The notes: generated by a model not told the origin, from the letters alone. Positions 32,732 to 45,575 are shown, numbered from the stretch's first letter. The stretch: DNA of 64,000 bases from Patiria miniata (GCF_015706575.1 NW_024037050.1:2480001-2544000), one strand, 5' to 3'. Numbers and translations: made by a program.

Positions 32732-33317
32732 TGTTCCCGCCCGAAGCTGATAGCGCAGAACTGCAAATATATTTGGCAATAACGTAGAAGGTTGTTCCCG
32801 CCCGAAGCTGATAGCGCAGAACTGCAATTACATGTATACATAGCAACAATACCACAGATTGTTCAGCATTATTCTCACAGATTGTTCCCGCCCGAAGCTG
32901 ATAGCGCAGAACAGCAATTACATGTATACATAGCAACAATACCACAGATTGTTCAGCATTATTCTCACAGATTGTTCCCGCCCGAAGCTGATAGCGCAGA
33001 ACAGCAAATACATGTATACATAGCAACAATACCACAGATTGTTTAGCATTATTCTCACAGTTTGTTCCCGCCCGAAGCTGATAGCGCAGAACAGCAATTA
33101 GCAATAATATCACAGATTGATAAGCAATATATTATCACAGATTGTTCCCGCCCGAAGCTGATAGCGCAGAACTGCAATTATACTTAGCAAGTATAGTTAA
33201 AACAATCTTGTCAAAGTCTGCTCCCCTCCAAAGCTTGATAGCAAAACCGCAATTATAAGCAAAACAGTACTGACACTGTTAGTTCCGGTCCAAAGCTGGT
33301 GACGCGGAACTCTGCAA
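32732..33317. repeat. Spaced 34-bp core repeats in segment A, second copy
   Basis: Identical by eye to 31275-31860, offset 1,457 bp. A 159-codon minus-strand frame (32634-33113) repeats the frame at 31177-31656 and comes from the repeats. Confidence 0.9.
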
Positions 33318-33744
33318 TTAGCCATGAGCAACATAATAATGACAGATAAACTTCAAGTGTAACTTATGAATATATCAATCAGCAAAATAGGTAAGAGAAT
33401 ACAGACTGCATGCCTTTTGCGATTAATCCCTTAAACATCTTGTGCCTGAATTACCAACAAAGGCAGGGGTCAAGGGCTTTGCCCCCCAAATCCCAGAAGC
33501 ATCATAAATAATGAATAAAGTTGCCAATATCTGAGGCCTATTTGCGGTCTTGGAATGCAATTCCCGCCAAACGGACATGCTGCGGGACGGAGTTTCGCAA
33601 CATGACCGCCGCCAAATAGGCTCAGGTCGTATGCAACCGAGGATAAAAAGACATAATCATGTAAAGCAATACGCAAATTGTGTTTAGCATCGGTAACCCA
33701 AAATAAACGAGCAACCTTCATCGGTCAGGTGAACCTCAACTGTG

Positions 33745-34190
33745 AGGTGCTGCGGAGTGGTCCAAATATTACGGTGTTCGACTCGTGTGCCGTGGTACAT
33801 GGGTTCGAATCCTGACGGTGGGAACACGGTGCTTGTGCTCTTAAGCAAGGCACGTTACCGTTACCGCTTCGCCTTTCGGAAGGGACGTAAGCCGTAGGTT
33901 CCGTGTGTTGTGCAACGCACATTAAAGAAACCAGTAACACCTATCGCTAAGACTCGGTTACTAAGAGAAGGGGTTTTTCCCGGTGTTTCTGTCAGTGGCT
34001 GCAATATGCGCTGCATCACCTTGTAAACCCTGAAAGGTGCTACACAATGGGTCTTATATTTCTCATAAACTTTAATTACCTTCCTGTAATAACTGACATA
34101 ATGTCCAGCGCCTTGAGTATACCTTAATGTTGGTAGATACCTGGCTATATAAGACTCTGGTATTAACATTGTTAATATTAAAATCTGTCT
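33745..34190 (+). mobile_element. SINE family D (tRNA-derived head, L2-like tail)
   Basis: The B box GGGTTCGAATCC lies at 33801-33812, preceded by a head with GTGGTCCAAATATTACGGTG. The body has CTCTTAAGCAAGGCACGTTA and GAAGGGACGTAAGCCG. The 3' region, GCGCCTTGAGTATACC then CTGGCTATATAAGACTCTGG and ATT-rich sequence, is of the L2-type tail. It lies inside segment Y of the nested insert. Confidence 0.65.
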
Positions 34191-34199
34191 GATCATCCA

Positions 34200-37100
34200 A
34201 CGACGAATTGGAGGCAGCCAAAAATTAATGACTCCCTATATGCATTCCAGAACAGGGAAATATATGCGTAATGAGCGAAAGTCTAACGGCGGATTGCCTA
34301 CAAGCGTATTTCGGTACACTGTTATGTAGGTGATGCTTTGCAGAATTTCGGAAAAGAAAATAATGAAATAGGAAAGTGTCACCGTGCGTCTTGCCTGTTG
34401 TCATAGAAACGCTATCCCGCCGTGAGTTTCCAGAGTTGCTTGTGTTTACGAAGCCGAAGTCAATGGAGCCGACCTGTAACACTACACCATGAAGGCAGGC
34501 AATGACGAAGCCGCAGACCATGCCTAGTGCATCCATAAAAATTCAATGTACTCGGTCATCCGCATTGTGTGCCAGCTGTTGCAATGGAGGCTCTCTCTCA
34601 AGGGCGATGACCCCACCACCCGCGCAAAACCAGTTCAGGAAAGCGTCTCCATGCTCCAACCATGGAGATCCTTTTTACAGCTACATGCTCCTTTTCATAG
34701 CTCCATGCGCCAACTTCTCCAATCGGCCTGTCAGGTGGCGAATCTCATGAAAACAGAAAAGGAAAAGTTGAAAACTCCATTAATACTGGGGATATAGATC
34801 TTGTTTGAAAATACTGGGCGAAATACGAGTGTAACGACGGTAAATAAATACGAAATAGCCTAAATGTGATAAACCTGTCATTGTGAGGCCCGGCCGGCAA
34901 ACACAAGGGCACGACGAAGGACTGCAAACTGAAGACGTGTGTGACCGCGCTCCCATTGAAATGAGACGAACAATATGTGAAGCAAGTGGTAATGTGGAAC
35001 CAGCAATGTTATAGCCACCTGCACTGCATGGCAAAGCATGGCATGGCATGACGAGTTTGCAAGGCTGGGAAGGAAATAACGTAACCATAAACTGGTCAGT
35101 TTTTGGAAATACACAGCTCCAGCTCAAACCTAAATGGCGTAACAATCACAACAGTGACAACGGAGTGACATAGCGGGGAAGGCGAACTGCAGGACAAGGG
35201 CAGTAAAATGCAAATAAGCCCGTAAAATGTAATTAAAAAAAAAGGCAACTCGATATAAAGGCGAGCATCAAAGTGATTCGTGCATGCAAACGGCCTCTAT
35301 ATACCGACACAATGCGGCATAAGATACCAAAGTGATGGAGCGTCGTCTATCATCGTTTTACTACAAACTGCTTTGTTACTTTCATGAGGAAAACTCAGCT
35401 ACTATACTTTTGAAGAAAAATCGAAGGTATGAAGTAATCGAAGCAGGGGCATAACTAGATACCGACAATAAAATGAACTTAACAAGCTGCAGCATGGAGG
35501 GACAACGTTCGGCATCAAATTCCTGGCGTGCACGGAACTGAAAAGATGTCAAGCCCTCCAATATAAAAGGCTAGTGCGAGGGGCCGGGGCAATGGCGTTT
35601 TGGAAACTAATGACGCTTGGACGAAAGTCTATTGATGATCAAACCATGGAGCTACAACACCTTGGTCAAAAAATCCCTGGTCAATGTTGCCATGCAAGCA
35701 CAAATGGAAACAACTCCATACAAGCGATAGAAAGGAACTTCACCTTAACATGTGTTGACCATTTGGTGTTTTCGTGAGAAATTTCGAAAAACACGTGGTT
35801 CTTTGTAACTGTACTGGTGCTATTGTTGACTGTTTTGCAAATAGTAACTGCTGCGAAACCATGGAAAATGCTAAACCCAAAAAAGTAAGGTTCGTTGTCC
35901 CGAATTTTTCTCCGAAACGTGGGGGCAAATGCGCACCCAAACTACTTGAAAGATTGAAGGTAACGGGCGCACTCATTAGAGCGACTAGCACCCATGCAAA
36001 GGAAATTACAGAAAAACTCCAAAATGTTTTTGAGAGAAGCAACCTTGCGAGTACAAGAGTACTCAAGGAAAGTACTAAACCGTTCAAACATGACACATGA
36101 AATAGCGCATACCATGGGCATACATTTATCGTAATAAAAATGGCCATAAAAACCCCAGCAAATCAAAATCATCCGGATGAACAGGTAAAAGGCGAAAAGC
36201 TAATGTCAAATCCGATCGTATTAAAGTGCATCCTAGCTTAACGAAACTAGAAATCCGAGTTATACATCATCAAACTCGTGTAAATGACGGCAGTGATAGA
36301 TGGGTCAACGAAGCCGTTCACTGAACTAGTGGTATTGGGGACAAATTAAGAATCAACCGAAATCAGTTGCGTAGGTACCTGTACCAGACCCACCAGTGAA
36401 CAACGTGAAATTGGGAAGGGCTCAGACAAAAACGGACCGGCCACATGACCCAAGTCAATCTCACAATTGATGTTGCAATGTAAAATGGCTGGATGTTCAC
36501 GAGCAGACTGAGAAGTACGCGCAGAAGAACTAACCCTTGGTCCGGAAAAATCTAGTTGAAAATCATATAGAAACCTTCCTTCAAACCGTGTGTACATTGT
36601 AACTATGGTAAAGAAAAACACGCAGAAAATTGGAGCATTCGAATTAGTACGATCGCGCTCTACTGGGACGAAAATTAGGCTGTTGTAAGACGAGTGCCCC
36701 GTACAGTGTTAACCAAGTTTCGGCATCGATGTTTGCCCCAGAGCGGGACGGCAAACGCGCCTGCTGCAGGCGCAACTGAATATCATAATCTCGCCAGGCA
36801 TAGCCAACACGTCAGAATGCGGCAGAGCGGAAGGTTTTTGCCTATAACAGCAAATGACGAGCATGCGAAAAATGCCACAAATAAACCGAGCAAAAAACTA
36901 GAAAGGCAGATGTCAACTACTCGATTGATGTTAAACGGGGAGTTGCTTATAATGAGGACAAATCAGCCAAGCCGGCGACTCAAAGTAAAACAGTAATACT
37001 CAAAGAATCATCAGTAAACTCGAAGCATGAAAATGAAGTGACTTCAAAAGTGTGCCGAACCCTACACACTCCCTTTGCCAAATTATTTCCTGCAAATTAA

Positions 37101-37569
37101 GGAAGACTCCACACCGCAAATCATCACATACACTAGTTAAAGTGACATCAATGGCAAAAGAGGAAAGAAGCAGTTGAATCAGCTATGTAGGGGGCCGAAG
37201 TTACGAGCAATGGGAACTTGTAACCCACTAATTCAGGAGTAAGTTCGACATGAATGGACTTACCGCAACACCAAAGTCGTCATATAGACGAGTTCCCTCC
37301 AGGCCGACCGAAGCATGGTGAATGGCGCAGCTAGCAGACGGTCAATAAGGCTGCCGCTCCCCAGTCCCACGGTATACAAAGGGACCGCAGAACTTGCAAC
37401 GTCCGTCGACTACGCGTCATTTCCCGTGTCCCACCTGATGAACTCCCACGTCAACCGGTGGCTGGGACTGGAACCTGCCGGGCGGACGATCGAGGCTGTC
37501 GCCGCCTTCACTTCACCCTATCGTGACCGGCCAAGAGGCAGCTTGCCCAACAAAAATATGAACTGCAAT
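34200..37569. other. Segment Y interior, no recognised genes
   Basis: About 3.4 kb of unique sequence with more CpG than its surroundings. The longest plausible frames are 35774-36100 (a basic stretch NAKPKKVRFVVPNFSPKRGG within 108 codons; an in-frame ATG at 35861), 36694-36996 and 37315-37656. None carries a domain I recognise. Confidence 0.4.
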
Positions 37570-37805
37570 TTTTTTTCAGCAAGACAAAACTTTCTTGCCG
37601 GACCTAACTGCGTGGCTGCTCAAGCAAAAGTGACCGTGTGCTCGAACTTTCAGTAACAGTCCAATTACAGTGAACTAGTTCATGCACTTAAATCATTGTG
37701 GCCACAAGGGTAGTGACCTGGAATGGCTAACCTTCCAACCAGCCCTGTCAACAGTCCAGCGGTGATAAATTATTTGAAGCTTCAATTCCATTTGCCTCAA
37801 ATCGA

Positions 37806-38760
37806 TTAGCAAAATTGGGCAAAATCAGATGTTTCTGAAAAAAAAATCCGATGTAAGGAAATAACCTTTCTTTTTTCTTTAGTCAAATTTGGTAAAAATT
37901 AGATGTTTATGACAAATTTCAAATTGTAAGGGTTAAGATTGCATTTTTTTTAGCAAAATAGGGCAAAATCAGATGTTTATGGAAAATTTCAAATTGTAAG
38001 GGGTTAGCCTTGCATTTAAGCAAAATTGGGCAAAATCAGATGTTTCTGGAAAATTTCAGATGTAAGGGATTTTCCTTGCTTTTTAGTGACATTTGGCAAA
38101 GTTCATGAAAAATCTCAAATTGTAAGGGGTGAACCTTGTATTTTTAGCGAAATTGGGCAAAATCAGACCTTTCTGGAAAATTTCTGATTGTAAGGGGTTA
38201 ATCTTGCTTTTTTAGTGATATTTGGCAAAATAAGATGTGAATGAAAAATTTCAAATTGTAAGGGGTTAACCTTGCTTTTTAAGTAAAATTTGGCAAATTT
38301 AAATGTTTATGAAATATCTCAAATTGTAAGGGGTGAACCTTGTATTTTTAGCGAAATTGGGCAAAATCAGATCTTTCTGGAAAATTTCAGATTGTAAGGG
38401 GTTAACCTTGCTTTTTTAGTGATATTTGGCAAAATAAGATGTGAATGAAAAATGTCAGATTGTATTTTTAGCAAAATTGGGAAAAATCAGATTTGTATGA
38501 AAAATCAAAAATTGTAAGAGGTTAACCTTTGCCCAATTAGGCCAAAATCAGATGTTTCAGGAAAATTGCAGATTGAAAGCGGTTAACCTGGCATTTTTAG
38601 CAAAACTGGGCAATATCAGATTTTTATGAAAAATCTCAAATTGTAAGGGGTGAACCTCGCATTTTTAGCAAAATTGGGCAAAATCAGATGTTTCTGAAAA
38701 ATTTCAGATGTAAGGGGGTTAACCTTGGTTCTTAGTAAAATTGGGCAAATTTTAATGTGC
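37806..38760 (+). repeat. 68-bp minisatellite, left inner block resumed
   Basis: About 14 units in plus orientation, ending at the symmetry axis of the foldback. Confidence 0.9.
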
Positions 38761-38765
38761 ATGAA

Positions 38766-41340
38766 AAATTTGCCCAATTTTACTAAGAACCAAGGTTAAC
38801 CCCCTTACATCTGAAAAAAATCAGACCCTGAAAAAAATCAACCCTTACAATTTCAATTTCAATTTTTTCATAGACATCTAACTTTGCCAATAAAATCATT
38901 AAAAATGCAAGGATAACGCCTTACAATTTGAATTTTTTCATAAACATCTAATTTTGCCCAATTTTACAAAACAGCAAGGTTAACCCGTTACATCTGGAAT
39001 TTATTAATTTATTAATCTACAACTACAAGTTCACGTAACGGAGACATAGTAAAGGGCAAGACTGCTTTATCTCAAAATAGGTCCATGGAATGTAATGTGT
39101 TAATTGCAATTTGAAATTTTTTCATCTAATTTTGCCCAATTTTAAAAAACAAAGCAAGGTTAATCCATTACATCTGGATTTTTTCAGAAACATCTGATTT
39201 TGCCCAATTTTAGTAAAATATGCACCGAATTTTGCTAAAAAAGCGAGGTTAACCCCTTACTATTTTAGATTTTTCATACAAATCTGATTTTGCCAAATTT
39301 TGCTAAATATTCAAGGTACACCCCTTACAATTTTAAATTTTTCATAAACATTTCTTTTTGCCCAATTTTGCTAAAAATACAAGGTTAAGCCCTAACAATC
39401 TGCAATTTTCCAGAAACACTTGATTTCGCCCTATTTTGCTAAAAAAATTATGATTAATCCCTTACAATTTGAAATTTTTCATAAACATTATAATTTTTCC
39501 AAACTTTGCTTAAGAAAATGCAAGCTTAACCCCTGACAATTTGAATTTTTTCATGAACAACTAATTTTTCCCAATCTTATTCAAAAAGCAATCTGCAATT
39601 TTCTAAAAACATTGGATTTTTTCCCCATTTTCGCTTAAAAAGGGCAAGGTTAATCCCTTACATCTGAAATTTTCAGAAACATCTTATTTTGCCCAATCCG
39701 ATTTTCCTCAATTAAGCTGAAAATGCAAGGTTAATCCCTTACAATCAGAAAAAAATTTCATAAACATCTCAATTTGCCCAATTTTACTAAAAAGCAAGGT
39801 TACTTGCCTTACATCTGAAATTTTTCAGAAACATCTGATTTGCCAAATTTCGCTAAAATATGCAATGTTCACCCCTAACAATATGAAATATTTTATAAAC
39901 ATCTAACCCCATACAATCTGCAATTTTCCAGAACATCTGATTTTTCCCGATTTTGCTAAAAATGCAAGGTTAACGCCTTACAATTTGAATTTTTTCATAA
40001 ACATCTAATTTTGCCCAATTTTACAAATCAGCAAGGTTAACCCGTTACATCTGGAATTTTTCAGAAACATCTGATTTTGCCCAATTTTAGTAAAATATGC
40101 ACCAAATTTTGCTAAAAAATAAAGGTTAATCCCTTACAATTGTAGATTTTTCATACGAATCTGATTTTGACAAATTTTGCTAAATATACAAGGTTCACCC
40201 CTTACAATCTGCAATTTTCCAGAAACATCTAATTGTGCCCTATTTTGCTAAAAGAGAAAATGCAAGGTTAACCCCTTACAATTTCAATTTTTTCATAGAC
40301 ATCTAACTTTGCCAATTTTCGATAAAAAAAAAGGTTAACCCCTTTCAATCTGCAATTTTCTAGAAACTTCTGATTTTGCCTTAATTTGGCAAGGTTAATT
40401 CCTTACATCGGATTTTTTTCAGAAACATCTGATTTTGCCCAATTTTGCTAAAAATGCAAGGTTAACCCCTTTCAATCTGGAATTTTTTAGAAACTTCTGA
40501 TTTTGCCCTAATTTGGCAAAGGCTAACCCCTTACAATTTTTGATTTTTCATACAAACCTGATTTAGTCCAATTTTGCTAAAAATGCAAGGTTAACCCCTT
40601 TCAATCTGGAATTTTTTCATAAACACCTGGTTTTGCCCTAATTTGGCAAAGGTTAACCCCTTACAATTTGAAATTTTTTCATAAAAATATCATTTTGCCC
40701 AATTGTGCTAAAAATGCAAGGTTAACCACTGGCCTTCCAATCTGCAATTTTCTAGAAACTTCTGATTTTGCCCTAATTTGGCAAAGGTTAACCCCTTACA
40801 ATTTTTGATTTTTCATACAAATTTGATTTGATTTTGTAAGGTTAAACCATTACAATCTGAATTTTTTTCATAAACACCTAATTTTGCCCTATTTTGCTAA
40901 AAAAATGCAAGGTTAACCCCTAACAATTCGAAAAGCAAGGTTAACCCCTTACAATTTGAAATTTTTCAGAAACATCTTATTTTGCCCAATTTTGCTAAAA
41001 ATGCAAGGTTCACCCCTTACAATTCGAGATTTGTCAAAAAAATCTGATATTGCCCAGTTTTGCTAAAAATGCTTAGTTAACCCCATACAATTCTGCAATT
41101 TTCCAGAAACATCTGATTTTTCCCAATTTCGTTTAAAAAAAATGCAGGGTTAACCCCTTACAATTTGAAATTTTCCAGAAAGATCTGTTTTTGCCCAATT
41201 TCGCTAAAATATGCAAGGTTCACCCCTAACAATTTGAAATGTTTCATAAACATCTAACCCCATACAATCTGCAATTTCCCAGAAACATCTGATTTTTCCC
41301 AATTTTGCTAAAAATGTAAGGCTAACTCCTTGCAAACTGT
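38766..41340 (-). repeat. 68-bp minisatellite, right arm (inverted)
   Basis: About 37 units in the reverse orientation (GCAAGGTTAACCCCTTACA and so on). A non-repeat patch lies at about 38995-39120 (TACAACTACAAGTTCACGTA). Confidence 0.9.
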
Positions 41341-42282
41341 TAAATCAATACATGAAGTGTCCCATTTGACTTTTTAAAACAAATTATATTTCCAGTTTTT
41401 AGGGTAAAGGAATTTTCTCTTTTTCCTTTCTCTTTTGTTGTTGCTATATTGTGTGAATTAACTCATTCGTATGGAATGCTTAAAGTCAATCAAAGAATAT
41501 TTCACACATAGGGGCCTAAATTATATTTTTTAAATTTAATAGAGACGCAATGATCGTGCTATCATATACCATTCTATTACTATTGCGAATTACTGTATTG
41601 TTTGGAATGCTCACAATTAAAGACACGTTATTTGAAAGATGTATAAATAATATTTATATTACAATGTACATCTTTATTCTTTCCCGGTATAATTTATGGC
41701 GTTTCTTACGTCAATTGGCAATCGCGTCATTATATAATGATAGTCAAATTGATCAAACGAAACTCCGTTTTGATAGTATGAAATATTCATTGATTTATGA
41801 CATACACCTTTGTTTCAATTTTGATACTACCCGTAGACCTGCCAAGTAGCTGTAGATATCAAACTAAACCAAAGTATAAAAGATAGAGGGTAAAAAAAAA
41901 TCAAAAAGTTATGTGCTAGTCAAGCTTTCAGGGATCGGTCTGAGCCATAACAATGCCCCAGCCGATCCCTTAGTTCTCTTCCGGGGTCTCGGCGTCCCCG
42001 ACCAATACACACTTCCTTCCCTATCCATCCATATAACCCCGGAGGGCCAGGCACCATGTAAAAGCAAAGAGCTAAGGGAGGAACAGGGCGGCCCCTAAGC
42101 CCTGATCCTCCGAGTGGACCACATGCCCTGAACCTGTACGAAGGCGCCAACCTGGAACTCGCGGACAGTACCAGCAGCAGTGCTTACCGATTAAGCTAAG
42201 GTACTGTTGGTACTTTACGACGGGAAATTAAATCTCTTATAGTAAATGATTGAACTCATACGTTAAAAACCAAAAAGACACC

Positions 42283-42355
42283 AGCGGGATTCGAACCCGG
42301 GACCCCGCTAACCGTGGACGACGAATCGTAACCACTCGGCCATTTCGTTACCTTA
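42283..42355 (-). pseudogene. tRNA-like module 1, right-arm inverted copy
   Basis: Inverse of 29524-29602, including the CGGGATTCGAACCCGGG T-arm. It is non-functional for the same reasons. Confidence 0.55.
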
Positions 42356-43068
42356 GAATTTTCCTTAAACTGAGAAAAGTTGTCTTTATAGGTGAGCAAA
42401 CGCGCCAGGAAGATTACTGGGTCCATTTGCTTTACCTTAATGGGTAAAAACAAGTCGATATAATGAGCCCAGTGTGTTTGGTTTGTTAGGAAGCTGCATA
42501 ACATAGCCTAATGTGCAAAACAGTCGTGTGCTAGGCGGATCATTACGCAACAATGAACACCGCAATTGTGTATTTTCAAAAGGCAGACGCGTAGATTTCT
42601 ACTCTTTGTATCTGGGCACATATAGATTCTCACCTCCCTCTTCAGCTATTTCGACTTTCGACTTTCACTAGGGGTAGTACATGCACAGCTGCATGGGGGT
42701 ACTGCCCAAACAATGATGAACGCATTGCGTATGTTTAAAGAATTACCCACAATTCCGGTTTTTACCGTTTAGGTCTGGCTCTAATCACTTTACGCGATCC
42801 CCTGACGTCTCATACACTGACTTTAGGCAAAATAGTCAGACTTTCGCGGTCTAGTAACCAGACTTTGACTCTTAACGAAACATCGAATGAAAGGGAAACA
42901 TCAAATGCATATTGCAAAAGATCGAATGCAAACATACCGATGAAACATCGAATACAAATAGCTCGAAATGTCAAACATAAATTATGTGTAAAACATTGCT
43001 CACATATTTGAGAATATCGCAAATATATTGTAAAACAACACACACAATTGTATCGAAAAACATTTCGA

Positions 43069-43252
43069 TACCCCCCCCCAATGAAATCTTGTCTCCCCCC
43101 CCCCAGTCGCCCCCCCCCTGAGATTTTGAGTTTCTAAAACAATTATCATTGATCTACATGACGCCCCCATGAAATGTTCCAGCCCCCACCCCCCCCAGCG
43201 CCCCCCCCCCCCCCCCCCCACCCACTGAAAAAATCCTCGCTACGCCACTGAA
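43069..43252 (-). mobile_element. C-rich MITE remnant cutting the right arm of the foldback
   Basis: C-runs alternate with TGAAATCTTGTC, TGAGATTTTGAG and ATGAAATGTTCC and end in GCTACGCCACTG, the inverse of a widespread CAGTGGCGTAGC-type transposon end. The same end begins at 45521. It separates the foldback from the satellite array. Confidence 0.6.
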
Positions 43253-43255
43253 TAC

Positions 43256-45515
43256 ACGTTATATTAAAATGAATTTTCGTACACTCATTTGTCACGATGT
43301 TTGACATCAAAAGGTTTCATATCATAATAAAAACGTCAAATTATCAAGCTATTAACACCGTAACAATACAGGATTTCAATTGCAACAAATACAATCCTAA
43401 TGGAAGTCAACATGGATTTTTAACGTTTAAAACACTAGATTGTTACGATCATATTGTATTTATAGCTCCACGGTTTCTCACGCCATTCAAACTGCTTATG
43501 CTACACATCGTGAAAACTAATTGCACGAAATTTCAATTTAATCCATTTTGTATTTCTTGAGTAGTTCATCGGAAACAAGGTTGTTCTTTTTCTTCAATTG
43601 TGCAGCTTCCGTATTGATGCGTTGTTGAGACTACTATTGATGTGGCGCGCCCTCTATTATAGTTGTCTCGATCTCCACCACCAAACCCGATTTCGGGCCA
43701 ACAACTCAAGAAATACACGTTACATTAAAATGAATTTTCGTATGTCATATGTCATGATGTTTGGCATCATAAGATTTCATTTCATAAAAAAAGTCCATTA
43801 ATCAAGCTATTATGACCGTAACAATACAGGATTTTATTTGCAACAAATACAATCCTAATGGAAGTCAACATGGATTTTTAACGTTGAACACTACATTGTT
43901 ACGATCATATTGTATTTATAGCTTCACGGTTTCTCACGCCATTCAAACTGCTTATGCTACACATCGTGAAAACTAATTGCACGAAATTTCAATTTAATCC
44001 ATTTTGTATTTCTTGAGTAGTTCATCGGAAACGAGGTTGTTCTTTTTCTTCACTTGTGCATGCGTCCGTATTGATGCGTTGTTGAGACTATTATTGATGT
44101 GGCGCGCCCTCTATTATAGTTGTCTCGATCTCCACCACCAAACCCGATTTCGGGCCAACAACTCAAGAAATACACGTTACATTAAAATGAATTTTCGTAT
44201 GTCATATGTCATGATGTTTGGCATCATAAGATTTCATTTCATAAAAAAAGTCCATTAATCAAGCTATTATGACCGTAACAATACAGGATTTTATTTGCAA
44301 CAAATACAATCCTAATGGAAGTCAACATGGAGTTTTAACGTTTAAAACACTAGATTGTTACGATCATATTGTATTTATAGCTCCACGGTTTCTCACGCCA
44401 TTCAAACTGCTTATGCTACACATCGTGAAAACTAATTGCACGAAATTTCAATTTAATCCATTTTGTATTTCTTGTGTAGTTCATCGGAAACGAGGTTGTT
44501 CTTTTTCTTCACTTGTGCAGCATCCGTGTTGATGCGTTGTTAAGACCACTATTTATGTGGTGCGCCCTCTATTATAGTTGTCTCGATCTCCACCACCAAA
44601 CCCGATTTCGGGCCAACAACTCAAGAAATACACGTTACATTAAAATGAATTTTCGTATGTCATTTGTCATGATGTTTGGCATCATAAGATTTCATTTCAT
44701 AAAAAAAAGTCCATTAATCAAGCTATTATGACCGTAACAAAACAGGATTTTATTTGCAACAAATACAATCCTAATGGAAGTCAACATGGATTTTTAACGT
44801 TTAAAACACTACATTGTTACGATCATATTGTATTTATAGCTCCACGGTTTCTCACGCCATTCAAACTGCTTATGCTACACATCGTGAAAACTAATTGCAC
44901 GAAATTTCAATTTAATCCATTTTGTATTTCTTGAGTAGTTCATCGGAAACGAGGTTGTTCTTTTTCTTCACTTGTGCAGCATCCGTGTTGATGCGTTGTT
45001 AAGACCACTATTTATGTGGCGCGCCCTCTATTATAGTGGTCTCGATCTCCACCACCAATCCCGCGGCGATTTCGGGCCAACAACTCGAAAAATACACGTT
45101 ACATTAAAATGAATTTTCGTATGTCATTTGTCATGATGTTTGGCATCATAAGATTTCTTTTCATAAAAAAGTCCATTAATCAAGCTATTATGACCGTAAC
45201 AGTACAGGATTTTATTTGCAACAAATACAATCCTAATGGAAGTCAACATGGATTTTTAACGTTTAAAACACTAGATTGTTACGATCATATTATATTTATA
45301 GCTCCACGGTTTCTCACGCCATTCAAACTACTCATGCTACACATCGTGAAAACTAATTGCACGAAATTTCAATTTAATCCATTTTGTATTTCTTGAGTAG
45401 TTCATCGGAAACGAGGTTGTTCTTTTTCTTCAATTGTGCAGCATCCGTGTTGATGCGTTACCGAGACCACTATTTATGTGGCGCGCCCTCTGCTATAGAA
45501 GAAATACACGCAGTG
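43256..45515 (+). repeat. About five units of a 460-bp satellite
   Basis: GATTTCGGGCCAACAACTC recurs at about 43690, 44149, 44605 and 45069 (spacing 456 to 464 bp). Units are highly similar. Each contains a short repeated frame (for example RFLTPFKLLMLHIVKTNCTK) that is a by-product of the repeat. One partial unit lies on the other side of the foldback (27250-27545). Confidence 0.92.
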
Positions 45516-45520
45516 GCGTA

Positions 45521-45575
45521 GCCACGGGGGGCGTGGGGAGCGATAGCCCCCCCCCCCCTCCCCACACATCTCATT
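45521..45575 (+). mobile_element. CAGTGGCGTAGC-type MITE end fragment
   Basis: CAGTGGCGTAGCCACGGGGG followed by C-runs interrupts the end of the last satellite unit, between AAATACACG and TCATTTGTCACGATGTT. Confidence 0.5.

Larger units (their letters stand above)
31164..37806 (+). mobile_element. 6.64-kb nested insert: two head-to-tail copies, A-X-B then A-Y-B
   Basis: Segment A (31164-32113) is repeated without visible change at 32622-33571. Segment B (32387-32621) recurs at 37570-37806 with one substitution seen. Thus a short copy A-X-B (about 1,457 bp) is followed directly by a long copy A-Y-B (about 5.19 kb). There are no terminal inverted repeats and no obvious target duplication. B contains a 12-bp palindrome TTGAAGCTTCAA about 30 bp from the end. 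Head-to-tail tandem copies and a 3'-end palindrome are typical of rolling-circle (Helitron/Helentron-like) elements, but no Rep/helicase is recognisable. That assignment is inference. Confidence 0.6.
27560..43068. mobile_element. Giant foldback (inverted-repeat) structure, about 15.5 kb
   Basis: The left arm is 27560-31163 plus 37806-38760; the right arm is 38766-43068. The symmetry axis is at about 38763, where a stem of over 40 bp encloses a short loop (ATTTTAATGTGCATGAAAAAT region). Each arm has, from outside in, a TGCGATGTT-type array, a unique block with two tRNA-like modules, and arrays of a 68-bp minisatellite. Without the 6.64-kb insert (31164-37806) the two arms are 4.3 to 4.6 kb. 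The left arm has an extra roughly 1-kb segment (28246-29210), and the right arm is cut at its outer end by a C-rich MITE. The architecture matches foldback elements (FB/TU type) in which arms are built of tandem repeats. No transposase is recognisable. Confidence 0.85.

Noticed and set aside
31164-33571. Identical 950-bp direct repeats considered as LTRs
   Set aside because: The order is A-X-B-A-Y-B with the outer end formed by B, not A; there is no primer-binding site, polypurine tract or retroviral domain. A tandem pair of related elements explains it better.
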